From Rhodocyclales bacterium (lineage in GTDB: Bacteria; Pseudomonadota; Gammaproteobacteria; Burkholderiales; Rhodocyclaceae): a stretch of 64,000 bases of DNA. The stretch's first letter is position 1; each line of letters opens with the position of its first letter. Location of the stretch: assembly GCA_016235165.1 (NCBI GenBank), contig JACRLX010000025.1:62001-126000 (forward strand). The letters run 5' to 3'. Position numbers and translations under genes: made by a program. The notes beneath the pieces are model-generated. The model did no database searches, was not told where the DNA came from, and saw only the letters and a list, made by a program, of their open reading frames with translations. Positions 9,540-18,445 of the stretch are shown piece after piece.

Positions 9540-9600
9540 GAGCACTCTCCCATGTAGCTATTTGCGTCATTGTGCGCTGGCGACATGGGCAATCTCGCTA

Positions 9601-9656
9601 GATTACCGAAATGTAATCTGGCAGTCAGTATGACGTTAGGTGGGGTTCCGCAGAAT
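9601..9656 (+). promoter_or_regulatory. Copper-regulon promoter, copy 1 (first RND operon)
   Basis: GATTAC (9601-9606), N6, GTAATC (9613-9618), N5, GTCAG (9624-9628), then 22 nt to a -10-like CAGAAT (9651-9656). The first two half-sites form a perfect inverted repeat. The same spacing recurs at six other promoters here. Transcription would begin near 9663, which favours ATG 9760 rather than GTG 9640 as start of the next gene. Confidence 0.85.
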
Positions 9657-9759
9657 GCGCTCATCGTCGAACAGGAGCGATAGCTGTGGAAAACCATCCC
9701 CAAAATCATCAGGAAATCGCGATTCGGTGCGAACTTCTGTTTCTCTCTTCGCGGCAGAC

Positions 9760-11010
9760 ATGAAACGCATCGTCTCTCGCCAGTTGAGACTGGTCATTTG
9801 TTGCACGGCCGGGTTGCTCGCCAGCTTGGCTGTTCCTGCGGCAGAAACGCCGAAATCCGGATTGGCGACAGCCGTGGAAAAGGCCTGGCGCTTGAACCCG
9901 CAAGCCGCTGGACTGGATGCCCGCGAAGCCGAAGTACGCGCCGCGCAGGACGTGGCGGCCGGGCTGACGCCCGAGCCAGGCTCGATCAGCATTGGCAGTC
10001 TCAACGACCGACTCAATCGCAATCGGGGCAAGCAAGAGTACGAAGCCGAACTGGCAGTGCCCTTGTGGCTGCCCGGCCAGAAGGCGGCGCGCGAAGCCGA
10101 GGCGGCAAGCCGGATTGACGAAGCCATCGCCAAGCGTGCCGCCTTGCGCCTGGAGGTCAGCGGTGAACTGCGGGAAGCTTGGTGGGCGTTGGCGGCGGGA
10201 CGCAGTGCCAAGATACTGGCGGCGCGTCGTCTCGAAACCGCTCGCGCCCTGGAAACTGACGTCATGCGTCGCTACAAGGTCGGGGAACTGTCCCGCATCG
10301 ACGCCAATCTGGCGCAAACCGAGACCCATGCCGCCAATGCCGAGTTGATCGAGGCGGAGACTGCGCTGCTTCAGGCCGAACAGACCGTGCAGACCCTCAC
10401 CGGTTCTTCAGCCCCGAAAGACCTGGACGAGGAATCGCCGACAACGCGGCGAATGGCTGGAGAAACGGGGGACTCCGCCGAGCCCCACCCGTTGTTGGTC
10501 GCCACGGCCGCCACTGCGCGCAGTGCCCGGGCGCGAGTCCAGGTCGCGGATGAATCGCGTCGTGCCGCGCCGGAACTGGCGTTGCGAGTCGTGCGCGGGC
10601 GCGGCGACTTTGCCGAGGACTACTCCAACAGCGTAGGTATCAAGCTCAAGATCCCGTTTTCATCCAGTTCACAGGTGCGCCGTGAAACGTCGGCGGCACA
10701 GGTTGAGGCGAACCAGGCCGATGCCGACATGCAGCGTACCCAAACCCGCGTCCGGCTCGACGCGGAGCGCGCGCAGCGCAACCTAAAGTCGGCGGAACGC
10801 CAGCTAACCATGGCGCAGGAACGCCGTCAGCTTTCCGCCGAGAACCTGCGTCTCGCCGAGAGAGCCTTCTCGCTGGGCGAATCCGATCTGGCGACCTTGC
10901 TGCGCATTCGCGCCGCCGCCTTCGATGCCGATGCCTTCTTCGACCGCCAGCGCGTGGCCCGCGCCGCTGCGATATCGCGTTTGAATCAAGCTCTGGGAGT
11001 GTTGCCGTGA
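9760..11010 (+). CDS. Outer-membrane factor (TolC/CzcC family) of an HME-RND efflux system
   Basis: A 416-aa TolC-like protein: a signal peptide (MKRIVSRQLRLVICCTAGL, cleavage near VPA-AE) and two repeated coiled-coil halves rich in Ala, Glu and Arg (for example VEKAWRLNPQAAGLDAREAE and AERAFSLGESDLATLLRIR). ATG 9760 is chosen because it begins the signal peptide and lies after the predicted transcription start; the frame is open upstream to GTG 9640. It forms the outer-membrane duct for the pump encoded by the next genes. The stop overlaps the next start (GTGA). Confidence 0.85.
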   Translation: MKRIVSRQLRLVICCTAGLLASLAVPAAETPKSGLATAVEKAWRLNPQAAGLDAREAEVRAAQDVAAGLTPEPGSISIGSLNDRLNRNRGKQEYEAELAVPLWLPGQKAAREAEAASRIDEAIAKRAALRLEVSGELREAWWALAAGRSAKILAARRLETARALETDVMRRYKVGELSRIDANLAQTETHAANAELIEAETALLQAEQTVQTLTGSSAPKDLDEESPTTRRMAGETGDSAEPHPLLVATAATARSARARVQVADESRRAAPELALRVVRGRGDFAEDYSNSVGIKLKIPFSSSSQVRRETSAAQVEANQADADMQRTQTRVRLDAERAQRNLKSAERQLTMAQERRQLSAENLRLAERAFSLGESDLATLLRIRAAAFDADAFFDRQRVARAAAISRLNQALGVLP

Positions 11011-11528
11011 GACATGCCGTTGCTATCGTTTTATTTACTGTGACATTTTCGGCCTTCGGCCACGGCGGGGAGGATCACGGCGCACCGCCGCCCCCAGTGG
11101 CCCAGGCTATCGATCCGCGTGCCGCCGCAGCGACCGAGGAGTTCGAGGTCGTCACTTCGCTCGAAGGCAAGAAGTTGGTGGTGTATGTGGATCGGTTCGC
11201 CAGCAATGAACCCGTGGCGCAGGCCAAGGTGGAGATCGAGGGGGCCGGGCTGAAGGGCGTCGCCAGCGAAATGGCCCCCGGAACCTACGTGCTGGATGTT
11301 GCCCCATCCCTTCCACCGGCCAAGCATCCGCTGACCATCAGCATCGAGGCCGGCGATACCGTCGATCTCCTTTCCGCGACGCTGGACACCTCTGCGTCCG
11401 TGGCCAATGTGGCGCATTCGCATGGATGGAGCGAGTGGATCGTCTGGGTTTTGGCCGGAGCGCTACTTTTGTTAACCGGGATTCTGTTTGCCGCACGGCG
11501 CCGCAAGCGCGCCAAGAAGGGGATTTGA
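11007..11528 (+). CDS. Small exported, membrane-anchored accessory protein of the RND operon
   Basis: A 173-aa protein beginning at GTG 11007, overlapping the previous stop. It has a signal peptide, a His/Asp-rich mature start (FGHGGEDHG), a beta-sandwich-like domain (VVTSLEGKKLVVYVDRFASNEPVAQAKVEIEG, YVLDV) and one C-terminal transmembrane helix (WIVWVLAGALLLLTGILFA) ending in basic residues. Similar proteins are found between the outer-membrane and fusion genes of HME-RND operons. The function is unknown; the exposed His cluster suggests periplasmic metal binding. Confidence 0.7.
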   Translation: MRHAVAIVLFTVTFSAFGHGGEDHGAPPPPVAQAIDPRAAAATEEFEVVTSLEGKKLVVYVDRFASNEPVAQAKVEIEGAGLKGVASEMAPGTYVLDVAPSLPPAKHPLTISIEAGDTVDLLSATLDTSASVANVAHSHGWSEWIVWVLAGALLLLTGILFAARRRKRAKKGI

Positions 11529-12676
11529 TGATGCGCAAAATCAATTTGCATAGGCTGGTGGCCGCGCTGGTGTTGGGCATGGTTGCGGGAACAGCGCTGG
11601 CCCATGGTGACGAAGATCACAGCCAGGATGCCAAGAAGACGCCCGCCGCCGTACCGGTGACAGGAACAACGGCGGTGGCAGCTGCGCCGCAACGGCTGGC
11701 CGACGGCAGTCTTTTCGTTCCCAAGCCGGTGCAACGCCAGCTTGGACTGCGCACCCAACCGGTGCGCATTGCCGAACTGGCAGCGACGGTCGAACTGAAC
11801 GGCCTGGTCATCCCCGATCCGGAAACAAGCGGTCGGGTGCAGGCCATGTTTGCCGGCAGCGTCATTCCCGGCCCGAAGGGCATGCCGACGGCGGGAAGAA
11901 AGGTCGCCAAGGGGGAAGTCCTGGCTTACCTGCGCCCGATCAGTGGCGCCATCGAGCGTGGCAACCAGCGGGCTAACCTCGCTGAACTTGAGGCGCAACT
12001 GGCCATCGCCGAAGGCAAGATGAAACGCTTCGAACAACTCGAAGGCGCCGTGCCACAGAAGGAGATCGATGCCGCGCGGATCGAGTACGCGGCCTTGCAA
12101 AAGCGCCGCGCCTATGTCCGGGCCAGCATCGATTCCGCCGAGCCGCTGGTGGCGCCGGCGACGGGCATCGTGAGTGCCTCGCACCATCTGCTGGCCGGAC
12201 AGGTGGTCGATGCCAAGGAAGTGCTGTTCGAGATCGTCGATCCTTCCCGCCTCGCCGTGGAAGCGCTGGCCTACGATGTCGGCATCGCCAAGACGCTGGT
12301 TTCCGCCAGTGCCTTGGCTGATCAAACGGCGCTGGAACTCAAGTTTGTCGGCGGTGGCCAGCAACTGCGTGAACAGGCCTTGCCTCTGCTGTTTCGCATC
12401 ACCAACCGTAATGCGGCAGTAGCCGTCGGCCAGCCGGTGAAGGTGATCGTCCGTACCGAGCAAGGCATCAAGGGTGCGACTGTCTCCCGGACGGCGCTGA
12501 CAAAAGTCGGCTCTGGCGAGACGGCGGTCTGGGTCCATACCGAGGCCGAGCGCTTTGTCGCCCGCCGGATTCGTCATCAATCGCTCGATGCCGCCAACAT
12601 CGCCATCCTCGATGGCCTGCATGACGGCGACCGCGTGGTGACCGTCGGCGCCGGTCTGCTTTCGCAGGTGCGCTAA
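11528..12676 (+). CDS. Periplasmic adaptor (membrane fusion) protein of HME-RND pump
   Basis: A 382-aa protein starting at ATG 11528, which overlaps the previous stop by one base. It has a signal peptide (to TALA), a His/Asp-rich N-terminus (HGDEDHSQD), a lipoyl/hairpin region (GRKVAKGEVLAYLRP, NLAELEAQLAIAEGKMKRFEQLEG) and beta-barrel segments (LVAPATGIVSASHHLLAGQVV). It links the inner-membrane pump to the outer-membrane channel and may deliver metal to the pump. The next gene follows with no gap. Confidence 0.87.
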   Translation: MMRKINLHRLVAALVLGMVAGTALAHGDEDHSQDAKKTPAAVPVTGTTAVAAAPQRLADGSLFVPKPVQRQLGLRTQPVRIAELAATVELNGLVIPDPETSGRVQAMFAGSVIPGPKGMPTAGRKVAKGEVLAYLRPISGAIERGNQRANLAELEAQLAIAEGKMKRFEQLEGAVPQKEIDAARIEYAALQKRRAYVRASIDSAEPLVAPATGIVSASHHLLAGQVVDAKEVLFEIVDPSRLAVEALAYDVGIAKTLVSASALADQTALELKFVGGGQQLREQALPLLFRITNRNAAVAVGQPVKVIVRTEQGIKGATVSRTALTKVGSGETAVWVHTEAERFVARRIRHQSLDAANIAILDGLHDGDRVVTVGAGLLSQVR

Positions 12677-15600
12677 ATGTTCGACTACATCATCCACGCT
12701 GCCCTCAAGCAGCGACTGATCGTCCTCGGTATTTCGCTGCTGCTGGTCATCTATGGCGCGATCACCCTGCGGCAGATGCCGGTTGACGTCTTCCCTGACC
12801 TCAACAAACCGACGGTGACGCTGATGACCGAGGCCGGCGGCATGGCCCCGGAGGAAGTCGAGCAACTGGTGACCTTCCCCATCGAGTCAAGCATGAACGG
12901 CATGCCGGGCGTGACGCGCGTGCGCTCGGTATCGGGTATCGGCCTGTCGATCATCTACGTCGAGTTCGAATGGGGCTCCGAGATCTACCGCAACCGCCAG
13001 CAGATCGCCGAACGCCTGAACCTGGTGCGCGAGGCCTTGCCGCCCGGCATCGTGCCGCAGCTCGGGCCGATCTCCTCGATCATGGGCGAGATTTTGCTGA
13101 TCGCGCTACCCATCAACGCAAATGAGGATCCCGCCAAGATCAGTCCGATGGCGGTCCGTGAATACGCCGACTGGGTAATGCGGCCACGCCTACTGACGAT
13201 CCCCGGCGTTGCGCAAGTTATCCCGATCGGTGGCGAAGTGCGTCAGTACCGCGTCGAGATCAAGCCGGCACAATTACAGGCGCTCGGCATCGAGCGCGAG
13301 AAACTGGAAACCGCCCTGAAGGACTTTGGCGCCAACACCAGCGGCGGTTTTCTTGAAGCCCAGGGCCGCGAATGGCTGATCCGCCAGATCGGCCGCAGCT
13401 CACGTATTGAAGACCTGCAAAATCTCGTTGTGGCGACCAAGAAAGGCCAGCCGATCCTGCTCAAGCAGGTGGCGGACGTGAAGCTCGCCCCGGCCATCAA
13501 GCGTGGCGACGGCAGTTACAAGGGCAAGCCGGCAGTGATCCTGTCGGTGCAAAAACAGCCAGCTGCCGACAGCGTCCAGCTGACCCGCGAAGTCGAGAAG
13601 GCAATGGCCGAACTCGGCAAGAGCCTGCCCAAGGGATTCGATACCCCGTCTTTCCTGTTCAAGCAGGCCGACTTCATCGAGCATTCGGTCAACAACGTTG
13701 AAGAGGCGCTGCGCGACGGCGCCATCCTGGTGGCGGTGATCCTCTTCATGTTCCTGCTCAACGTGCGCACCACGCTGATTTCACTGATGGCGATTCCGGT
13801 GTCGCTACTGGCCACGGCGCTGGTATTCCATTACTTCGGCCTGTCGATCAACACCATGACGCTGGGCGGTCTGGCCATCGCCATCGGCGAGCTAGTGGAT
13901 GACGCAGTGGTCGGTGTGGAGAACGTGTTGCGACGACTGAAGTTGAACAGAGCCGCCGATTCGCCGCGCCCGGTGGCGGAAGTTATCGCCGCCGCGACGC
14001 TGGAAGTGCGATCTGCCATCGTTTATGCGACCGTGATCATCGTCCTGGTGTTCGTGCCCCTGTTCGTGTTGCCGGGCATCGAGGGGCGGTTGTTCACGCC
14101 GCTCGGCATCGCTTACATCGTCTCGATCCTCGCAAGCATGATCGTTTCGGTGACGCTGACGCCGGTGATGGCCTATTACCTCTTGCCACGGATGAAGCAG
14201 CTCCACGCCGGCGACAGCCCGCTGGTAATTTGGCTCAAGCGCTGGGATGCGAAGCTACTGCACTGGTCATTCGGTCATGCGCGCAGCCTGCTGGCCGGGG
14301 CCGTGGCGCTGGTCTTCATCGTCGCGGCGAGCGTTCCCTTCTTTCCGCGCTCCTTCCTGCCGCCGTTCAACGAAGGCACGCTGACGGTCAATGTCCTGCT
14401 CAATCCCGGCACTTCGCTCGCCGAATCCAGCAGCATCGCCACCCTGGCCGAGCAACTGGTGATGCAAGTGCCTGAGGTCACGCAGGTCGGACGCCGTACC
14501 GGCCGCGCCGAACTCGATGAACATGCGGAAGGCGTGCACTACACCGAAATGGACGTCGATCTGAAAGCCTCGGCGCGCAGCCGTGACGAAATCATTGCCG
14601 ACATCCGGCAGCGGCTTGCCAGCCTGCCGGCCGCCTCGAACGTCGGCCAGCCGATTTCGCACCGGCTCGATCACCTGCTCTCCGGCGTGCGGGCCCAGAT
14701 TGCGCTGAAGATCTACGGCGACGATCTCGATACGCTGCGCGGACTGGCGGCCGAGATGCGCGACCGGCTGGCGCGGATTCCCGGTGTGACCGATCTGCAG
14801 ATCGAAAAGCAGGTGCTGATCCCGCAGATCAAGATTCGCCTCGACTACGAACAGGCAGCACGCTACGGCGTGGCACCCGGCAACCTGCTGCGCGGGCTGG
14901 AGCAAATGATCGAGGGCGAGAAAATCACCCAGATCATCGAAGGCAACCGTCGCTTTGACCTGCTGGTGCGCTTGCCGGAGTCCGCGCGCGGGCCGCAGGC
15001 ATTGGCCGACCTGCTGATCGAGACGCCGACCGGCTACGTGCCCTTGTCCAAGATTGCCAGCGTCGAGGAAAGCGACGGCCCCAACCAGGTCAGCCGCGAA
15101 AATTCCCGCCGCCGCATCGTGCTCTCAGCCAACACCGACGGGCGCGACATGTCGAAGGTAATCGCCGACATCCGCGCCGAGTTGGCCGCCAAGCCGCTGC
15201 CCGAGGGCTATTTCACCGCACTCGAAGGCCAGTTCCAGGCGCAGGAGCAGGCTGCCAGGTTGATCACCTTGCTCGCGCTGGTGTCGCTGACAATGATTTT
15301 CATGGTGCTCTACAGCCGCTACCGCTCCATGGCGCTGACCTTGATCATCATGGGCAACATTCCGCTGGCGCTGATCGGCAGCGTGATCGCGCTGTGGATT
15401 TCCGGGCAGCCGCTGTCGGTGGCGGCGCTAGTCGGCTTCATCACGCTGACGGGCATCGCCACGCGCAACGGCATTCTCAAGATTAGCCATTACATCAACC
15501 TCTGCGCCTTCGAGGGCGAAACCTTCGGTCAGCACATGATCGTGCGCGGATCGTTGGAACGGCTGACACCGGTATTGATGACCGCGCTGGTGGCTGCCTT

Positions 15601-15793
15601 TGCACTGATGCCGCTACTGCTCTCCGCCGACGCGCCGGGCAAGGAAGTGCTGCACCCCGTGGCGGTGGTGATCTTCGGCGGGCTGGTCAGTTCGACCTTG
15701 CTCGATACCCTGCTGACTCCGGTGATGTTCTGGCTATGGGGACAGCGCCCGCTGGATCGACTGCTGGCCAGCCAAGAAAAAGAAAGCTTCTGA
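12677..15793 (+). CDS. HME-family RND metal efflux permease (first pump)
   Basis: A 1038-aa proton-driven RND permease with 12 transmembrane helices and two large periplasmic loops. The TM4 signature is AIGELVDDAVVGVENVLRR, with the acidic residues needed for proton transfer. This differs both from the AIGAMIDAAIVMIEN of the CusA-like pump at 21385 and from the DFG...DGA motif of CzcA, so the two pumps probably differ in substrate. The operon starts with a copper-regulon promoter, so copper or silver is plausible, but the exact metal cannot be read from sequence. ATG 12677 directly follows the stop of the adaptor. Confidence 0.88.
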   Translation: MFDYIIHAALKQRLIVLGISLLLVIYGAITLRQMPVDVFPDLNKPTVTLMTEAGGMAPEEVEQLVTFPIESSMNGMPGVTRVRSVSGIGLSIIYVEFEWGSEIYRNRQQIAERLNLVREALPPGIVPQLGPISSIMGEILLIALPINANEDPAKISPMAVREYADWVMRPRLLTIPGVAQVIPIGGEVRQYRVEIKPAQLQALGIEREKLETALKDFGANTSGGFLEAQGREWLIRQIGRSSRIEDLQNLVVATKKGQPILLKQVADVKLAPAIKRGDGSYKGKPAVILSVQKQPAADSVQLTREVEKAMAELGKSLPKGFDTPSFLFKQADFIEHSVNNVEEALRDGAILVAVILFMFLLNVRTTLISLMAIPVSLLATALVFHYFGLSINTMTLGGLAIAIGELVDDAVVGVENVLRRLKLNRAADSPRPVAEVIAAATLEVRSAIVYATVIIVLVFVPLFVLPGIEGRLFTPLGIAYIVSILASMIVSVTLTPVMAYYLLPRMKQLHAGDSPLVIWLKRWDAKLLHWSFGHARSLLAGAVALVFIVAASVPFFPRSFLPPFNEGTLTVNVLLNPGTSLAESSSIATLAEQLVMQVPEVTQVGRRTGRAELDEHAEGVHYTEMDVDLKASARSRDEIIADIRQRLASLPAASNVGQPISHRLDHLLSGVRAQIALKIYGDDLDTLRGLAAEMRDRLARIPGVTDLQIEKQVLIPQIKIRLDYEQAARYGVAPGNLLRGLEQMIEGEKITQIIEGNRRFDLLVRLPESARGPQALADLLIETPTGYVPLSKIASVEESDGPNQVSRENSRRRIVLSANTDGRDMSKVIADIRAELAAKPLPEGYFTALEGQFQAQEQAARLITLLALVSLTMIFMVLYSRYRSMALTLIIMGNIPLALIGSVIALWISGQPLSVAALVGFITLTGIATRNGILKISHYINLCAFEGETFGQHMIVRGSLERLTPVLMTALVAAFALMPLLLSADAPGKEVLHPVAVVIFGGLVSSTLLDTLLTPVMFWLWGQRPLDRLLASQEKESF

Positions 15794-15823
15794 CCCGTTC
15801 CACCAACCAAGGAGATGTTTGCA

Positions 15824-16279
15824 ATGAAGAAAACCCTGTTCCTGATTGCCGCCGCCAGCGCATTGGGTCTGGCGAGCCCAGCGCTGTTTGCCCACACCGA
15901 TGAAGTGCTGGATACCCAGAAAGCGCCCAACGGCGGTCAGCAGCGCATGGCCGGCGTCTATCACTACGAACTGATAGTCGCCAAAGACAGCAAGGAAGCG
16001 AAGGACAACGCGGTGGTCGTGTATGTCACCGATCATTCCGGCACCAAACTATCGACGGCCGGTGCGAGCGGCACGGCGACCATTCTCGCTGGCAAGACCA
16101 AGGCTACCGCCACACTGGCTCCGGACGGCGACAACCGGCTCAAGGGGGTGGCCAAGTACCTGTCGGCGCCGGACATGAAGGTCGTCGTGTCGATCACATT
16201 CCCGGGCAAGGCGGCCGAACAGGCGCGCTTTACCCCGCTGACTGCCGCGAAGGATGGGCATACCGACCATAAACACTGA
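15824..16279 (+). CDS. Small periplasmic protein at the end of the RND operon
   Basis: A 151-aa secreted protein. The start is ATG 15824, 8 nt after AAGGAG. The signal peptide ends near LFA-HT. The mature protein begins HTDEVLDTQKAPNGGQQRMA and ends with a His-rich tail (DGHTDHKH). The middle has beta strands without a clear family motif. It lies 30 nt after the permease gene and is probably cotranscribed. The N-terminal and C-terminal His residues suggest metal binding in the periplasm; this is inference. Confidence 0.7.
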   Translation: MKKTLFLIAAASALGLASPALFAHTDEVLDTQKAPNGGQQRMAGVYHYELIVAKDSKEAKDNAVVVYVTDHSGTKLSTAGASGTATILAGKTKATATLAPDGDNRLKGVAKYLSAPDMKVVVSITFPGKAAEQARFTPLTAAKDGHTDHKH

Positions 16280-16320
16280 CCCCGATGTTTGTGTGCGGAG
16301 ACGACAAAGGACAAATCGCA

Positions 16321-16376
16321 GATAACAAAAATGTAATTTTCGGGTCAGCTTCTTGTCGGGATGCATCGGTCAGACT
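16321..16376 (+). promoter_or_regulatory. Copper-regulon promoter, copy 2 (copG)
   Basis: GATAAC (16321-16326), N6, GTAATT (16333-16338), N5, GTCAG (16344-16348), then 22 nt to CAGACT (16371-16376). The next gene begins at 16408. Confidence 0.85.
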
Positions 16377-16407
16377 GTTTCCGTCCAAATAACTTAGGAA
16401 CCCGGTA

Positions 16408-16842
16408 ATGAAACTCAATCGGTATGCAATTTTGTTGATCTCCCTTCTTGGGTCGTCCGCCGCCATGGCACAAGCGGCGGTGGTCGATGTTTTCAAGAGT
16501 CCGCACTGCGGATGCTGCGGGAAGTGGGTCGAGCATCTGCGGCAGAACGGCTTCGAGGTCAAGACGCATGACGTGGATGATGTGTCTGCTGCCAGACAGA
16601 AGCTCGGCATGCCGGACCGTCTGGGTTCCTGCCATAGTGCCAAGATCGGCGGGTATGTCGTCGAGGGCCATGTCCCTGCCGCCGACATTCAGCGCCTGCT
16701 GAAGGAGAAACCGAAGGCCCTGGGCTTGTCGGTACCCTCCATGCCGCCCGGCTCGCCGGGAATGGAAAGCGCGAAGCCAATGCCCTATCAGACGCTGTTG
16801 GTCCAATCCGATGGATCGACACGCGTCTTCGCCCAGCACTGA
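16408..16842 (+). CDS. copG: CopG-like periplasmic copper protein (DUF411)
   Basis: A 144-aa exported protein with a signal peptide (cleavage near AQA-AV). Its DUF411 core has VFKSPHCGCCGKWVEHLRQNG near the N-terminus and GSCHSAKIGGYVVEGHVP after it. The CxCC and Cys/His residues are the copper or thiol centre of this family, which has a thioredoxin-like fold and occurs in copper-resistance clusters. The tail adds Met/Pro repeats (SMPPGSPGMESAKPMPYQ), likely further Cu(I) ligands. It is the first gene of a unit with cusF and small secreted proteins, under a copper-regulon promoter. Confidence 0.85.
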   Translation: MKLNRYAILLISLLGSSAAMAQAAVVDVFKSPHCGCCGKWVEHLRQNGFEVKTHDVDDVSAARQKLGMPDRLGSCHSAKIGGYVVEGHVPAADIQRLLKEKPKALGLSVPSMPPGSPGMESAKPMPYQTLLVQSDGSTRVFAQH

Positions 16843-16865
16843 AATTCATATCATAGGAGAACGTC

Positions 16866-17210
16866 ATGAAAGTCATCGCCGCCATCGCCTTTGTCCTCAC
16901 TGCCGGATTTTCCATGTCGGGCATCGCTGCATCCGATCATGGAGGCCATGCCGGACATGCCGCAATGTCCGAGAAACCGAACACGGACGTTGCGCTGACC
17001 GAGGGATTGGTCAAGAAGGTCGACAAATCTGCCGGCAAGGTCACGGTATCCCATGGCCCCTTGCCGAACGGCATGCCGGCCATGACCATGGTCTTCAAGG
17101 TCAAGGACATGATGTGGCTCGACCAGATGAAGGATGGTGGCAAGATCCGTTTCGCGGCCGATCAGATCAACGGAGTGATGACGATCATCCGGTTCGCACT
17201 GGCGGAATAG
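16866..17210 (+). CDS. cusF: CusF-like periplasmic copper/silver chaperone
   Basis: A 114-aa protein with a signal peptide, a His-rich linker (DHGGHAGHAAM) and a CusF small barrel: VKKVDKSAGKVTVSHGPLPN, then MPAMTMVFKVKD, where the MTM methionines and a nearby aromatic (MMWLDQM) form the Cu(I)/Ag(I) site. CusF hands metal to the CusCBA pump, encoded about 1.2 kb downstream. An AGGAGAA ribosome-binding site precedes ATG 16866. A second CusF-like domain is fused to the C-terminus of CusB here. Confidence 0.88.
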   Translation: MKVIAAIAFVLTAGFSMSGIAASDHGGHAGHAAMSEKPNTDVALTEGLVKKVDKSAGKVTVSHGPLPNGMPAMTMVFKVKDMMWLDQMKDGGKIRFAADQINGVMTIIRFALAE

Positions 17211-17211
17211 C

Positions 17212-17496
17212 ATGGTGCGCTTGAAATACGGACTCATCACCAGCCCGGTGGCGCTGGGGTTGTCCGCTACTCCCGCGAAGGCGTTTGGCCCCATGATGAT
17301 GGGCGGTCATCAGCATGACAAAGATACGGGACATGGAGACGGAACGGCGGCGCATGCCAATGTGCCGCACGATCCAGCACATGTGAGACATGAAAGAGTC
17401 AACGGAAGAGAGACATTCACTCCAAAATCCGCTATTCCACCGCAATACGTCGACTCGCGTGACGCAAGCCGGACCGATACTGAACACAACCGATGA
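17212..17496 (+). CDS. Small His/Met-rich exported protein, unknown
   Basis: A 94-aa frame immediately after cusF. A hydrophobic signal-like start (GLITSPVALGLSATPAKA) is followed by Met and His clusters (FGPMMMGGHQHDKDTGHGDG, AHANVPHDPAHVRHERV). The rest looks disordered. The composition suggests a periplasmic copper-binding peptide. The next frame overlaps by 4 nt. No family is recognised. Confidence 0.5.
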   Translation: MVRLKYGLITSPVALGLSATPAKAFGPMMMGGHQHDKDTGHGDGTAAHANVPHDPAHVRHERVNGRETFTPKSAIPPQYVDSRDASRTDTEHNR

Positions 17497-17675
17497 GCAT
17501 CCGTATCCACCACATCGAGAATGCGCCTCCGGCGTTACTTGATTACATGATTTACGGCAGTCTCATCGGCGTCGTTGTCGCTTTCGTCATCGTTTTTCAT
17601 TTCAGCAGGAAGCCGCAGCCAGGTCAGAAAAATCGCAACCAGCGCGAAAACAGGCGCAAGCGAAGTATCAGATAG
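17493..17675 (+). CDS. Small single-helix membrane protein, unknown
   Basis: A 60-aa frame overlapping the previous one by ATGA. One transmembrane helix (LLDYMIYGSLIGVVVAFVIVFHF) is followed by a strongly basic tail (SRKPQPGQKNRNQRENRRKR). The translational overlap argues that it is real. A role as a small partner of a membrane copper protein is possible but unsupported. Confidence 0.45.
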   Translation: MSIRIHHIENAPPALLDYMIYGSLIGVVVAFVIVFHFSRKPQPGQKNRNQRENRRKRSIR

Positions 17676-17997
17676 ACAACGTGGATAGAACAAAAATGGA
17701 CATGCTCTCTCATGCGCTCTGGGCGGATATCGGACGACGGACGATGGTCGCATATCCTGTCGATACCATCCGCATTCGACCGTCTACTACCCCATGCGGA
17801 CGTTCTATCCAATCAGCGAGTGGAGCTTTGGCGCATGAGCCTGGAATTCCCTTGCATTCATCGCAACCAACTATTTTCTGCTGGGTTCTGTCTATCTTGG
17901 GATTGGCATTTCAAAGGCGGTGTAAGCCCATGTATGTTGTTGTCACCCGATGCAGTCAATGTACCGATTTCTGTTCATTTCACAAAGGAGAATCATC
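17676..17997. other. Gene-free stretch before the CopK-like gene
   Basis: Two overlapping short frames occur here, but neither has a ribosome-binding site, signal peptide or family match. No copper-regulon box of the type seen elsewhere was found. An AAAGGAG ribosome-binding site lies at the end (about 17984-17990), serving the next gene. Confidence 0.4.
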
Positions 17998-18276
17998 ATG
18001 CGTAAATTCATTCTTCCCCTGCTGATGCTGTTGTCCCTGTCCGCGCTTGCGGCCGAAGAACGGGTCAAGCCAGGGGAGACCATCGAGCTCAATGACGGCG
18101 GCAAGATCATGGTCCAGAAGGACGGCACCATGGTCCACATCGATGCCGCGGGCAGTCGTGTCAAGATGCGGGACAACGTGGCCATGGAAGCCAAGGACGG
18201 GACCAAGTTCGTGATGAAGAACAACGCCATTTGGAAGACGCTCACCGAAAAGGGTACTCTCAACCCGAAATTCTGA
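17998..18276 (+). CDS. CopK-like small periplasmic copper-binding protein
   Basis: A 92-aa protein with a signal peptide (MRKFILPLLMLLSLSALAA). The mature part resembles CopK in layout: IELNDGGKIMVQKDGTMVHID, then VKMRDNVAMEAKDGTKFVMK and NAIW, compared with the DGKMGME...VMETKDGKKIIM and GNEIW of the copK gene at 35668. The start at 17998 follows AAAGGAG by 7 nt. CopK binds Cu(I)/Cu(II) through methionines in the periplasm. This is the more divergent of two family members in the window. Confidence 0.7.
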   Translation: MRKFILPLLMLLSLSALAAEERVKPGETIELNDGGKIMVQKDGTMVHIDAAGSRVKMRDNVAMEAKDGTKFVMKNNAIWKTLTEKGTLNPKF

Positions 18277-18283
18277 GTTGGTA

Positions 18284-18307
18284 GCGGACGGCTTGGCGAC
18301 CGTCCGC
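18284..18307 (+). terminator. Hairpin after CopK-like gene
   Basis: Perfect 8-bp stem GCGGACGG/CCGTCCGC with an 8-nt loop just after the stop codon. The U-tract is weak, so it may be a transcript-stabilising hairpin instead of a terminator. Confidence 0.5.
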
Positions 18308-18445
18308 CATTATCCGAAGACAAGAATCGATCTTTACCCGTAGTGAAAGGAAGCACCTTGAAGCAATGCTGCGTCAAGTTTGTAGCATTCCGTTTTTGAT
18401 TGAAACAAAGACAAAACGAACTATCCGATTTGAATGGGAGGTTGT

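Noticed and set aside
11285-12865. 526-aa open frame on the minus strand
   Set aside because: It is antisense to the adaptor and RND genes, has no ribosome-binding site and shows only the His/Arg/Gln-rich composition expected of a shadow frame in GC-rich DNA.
17681-18025. Two overlapping 97-114-aa frames before the CopK-like gene
   Set aside because: No ribosome-binding site or family features; the downstream CopK-like start at 17998 has AAAGGAG and a signal peptide in a different frame.
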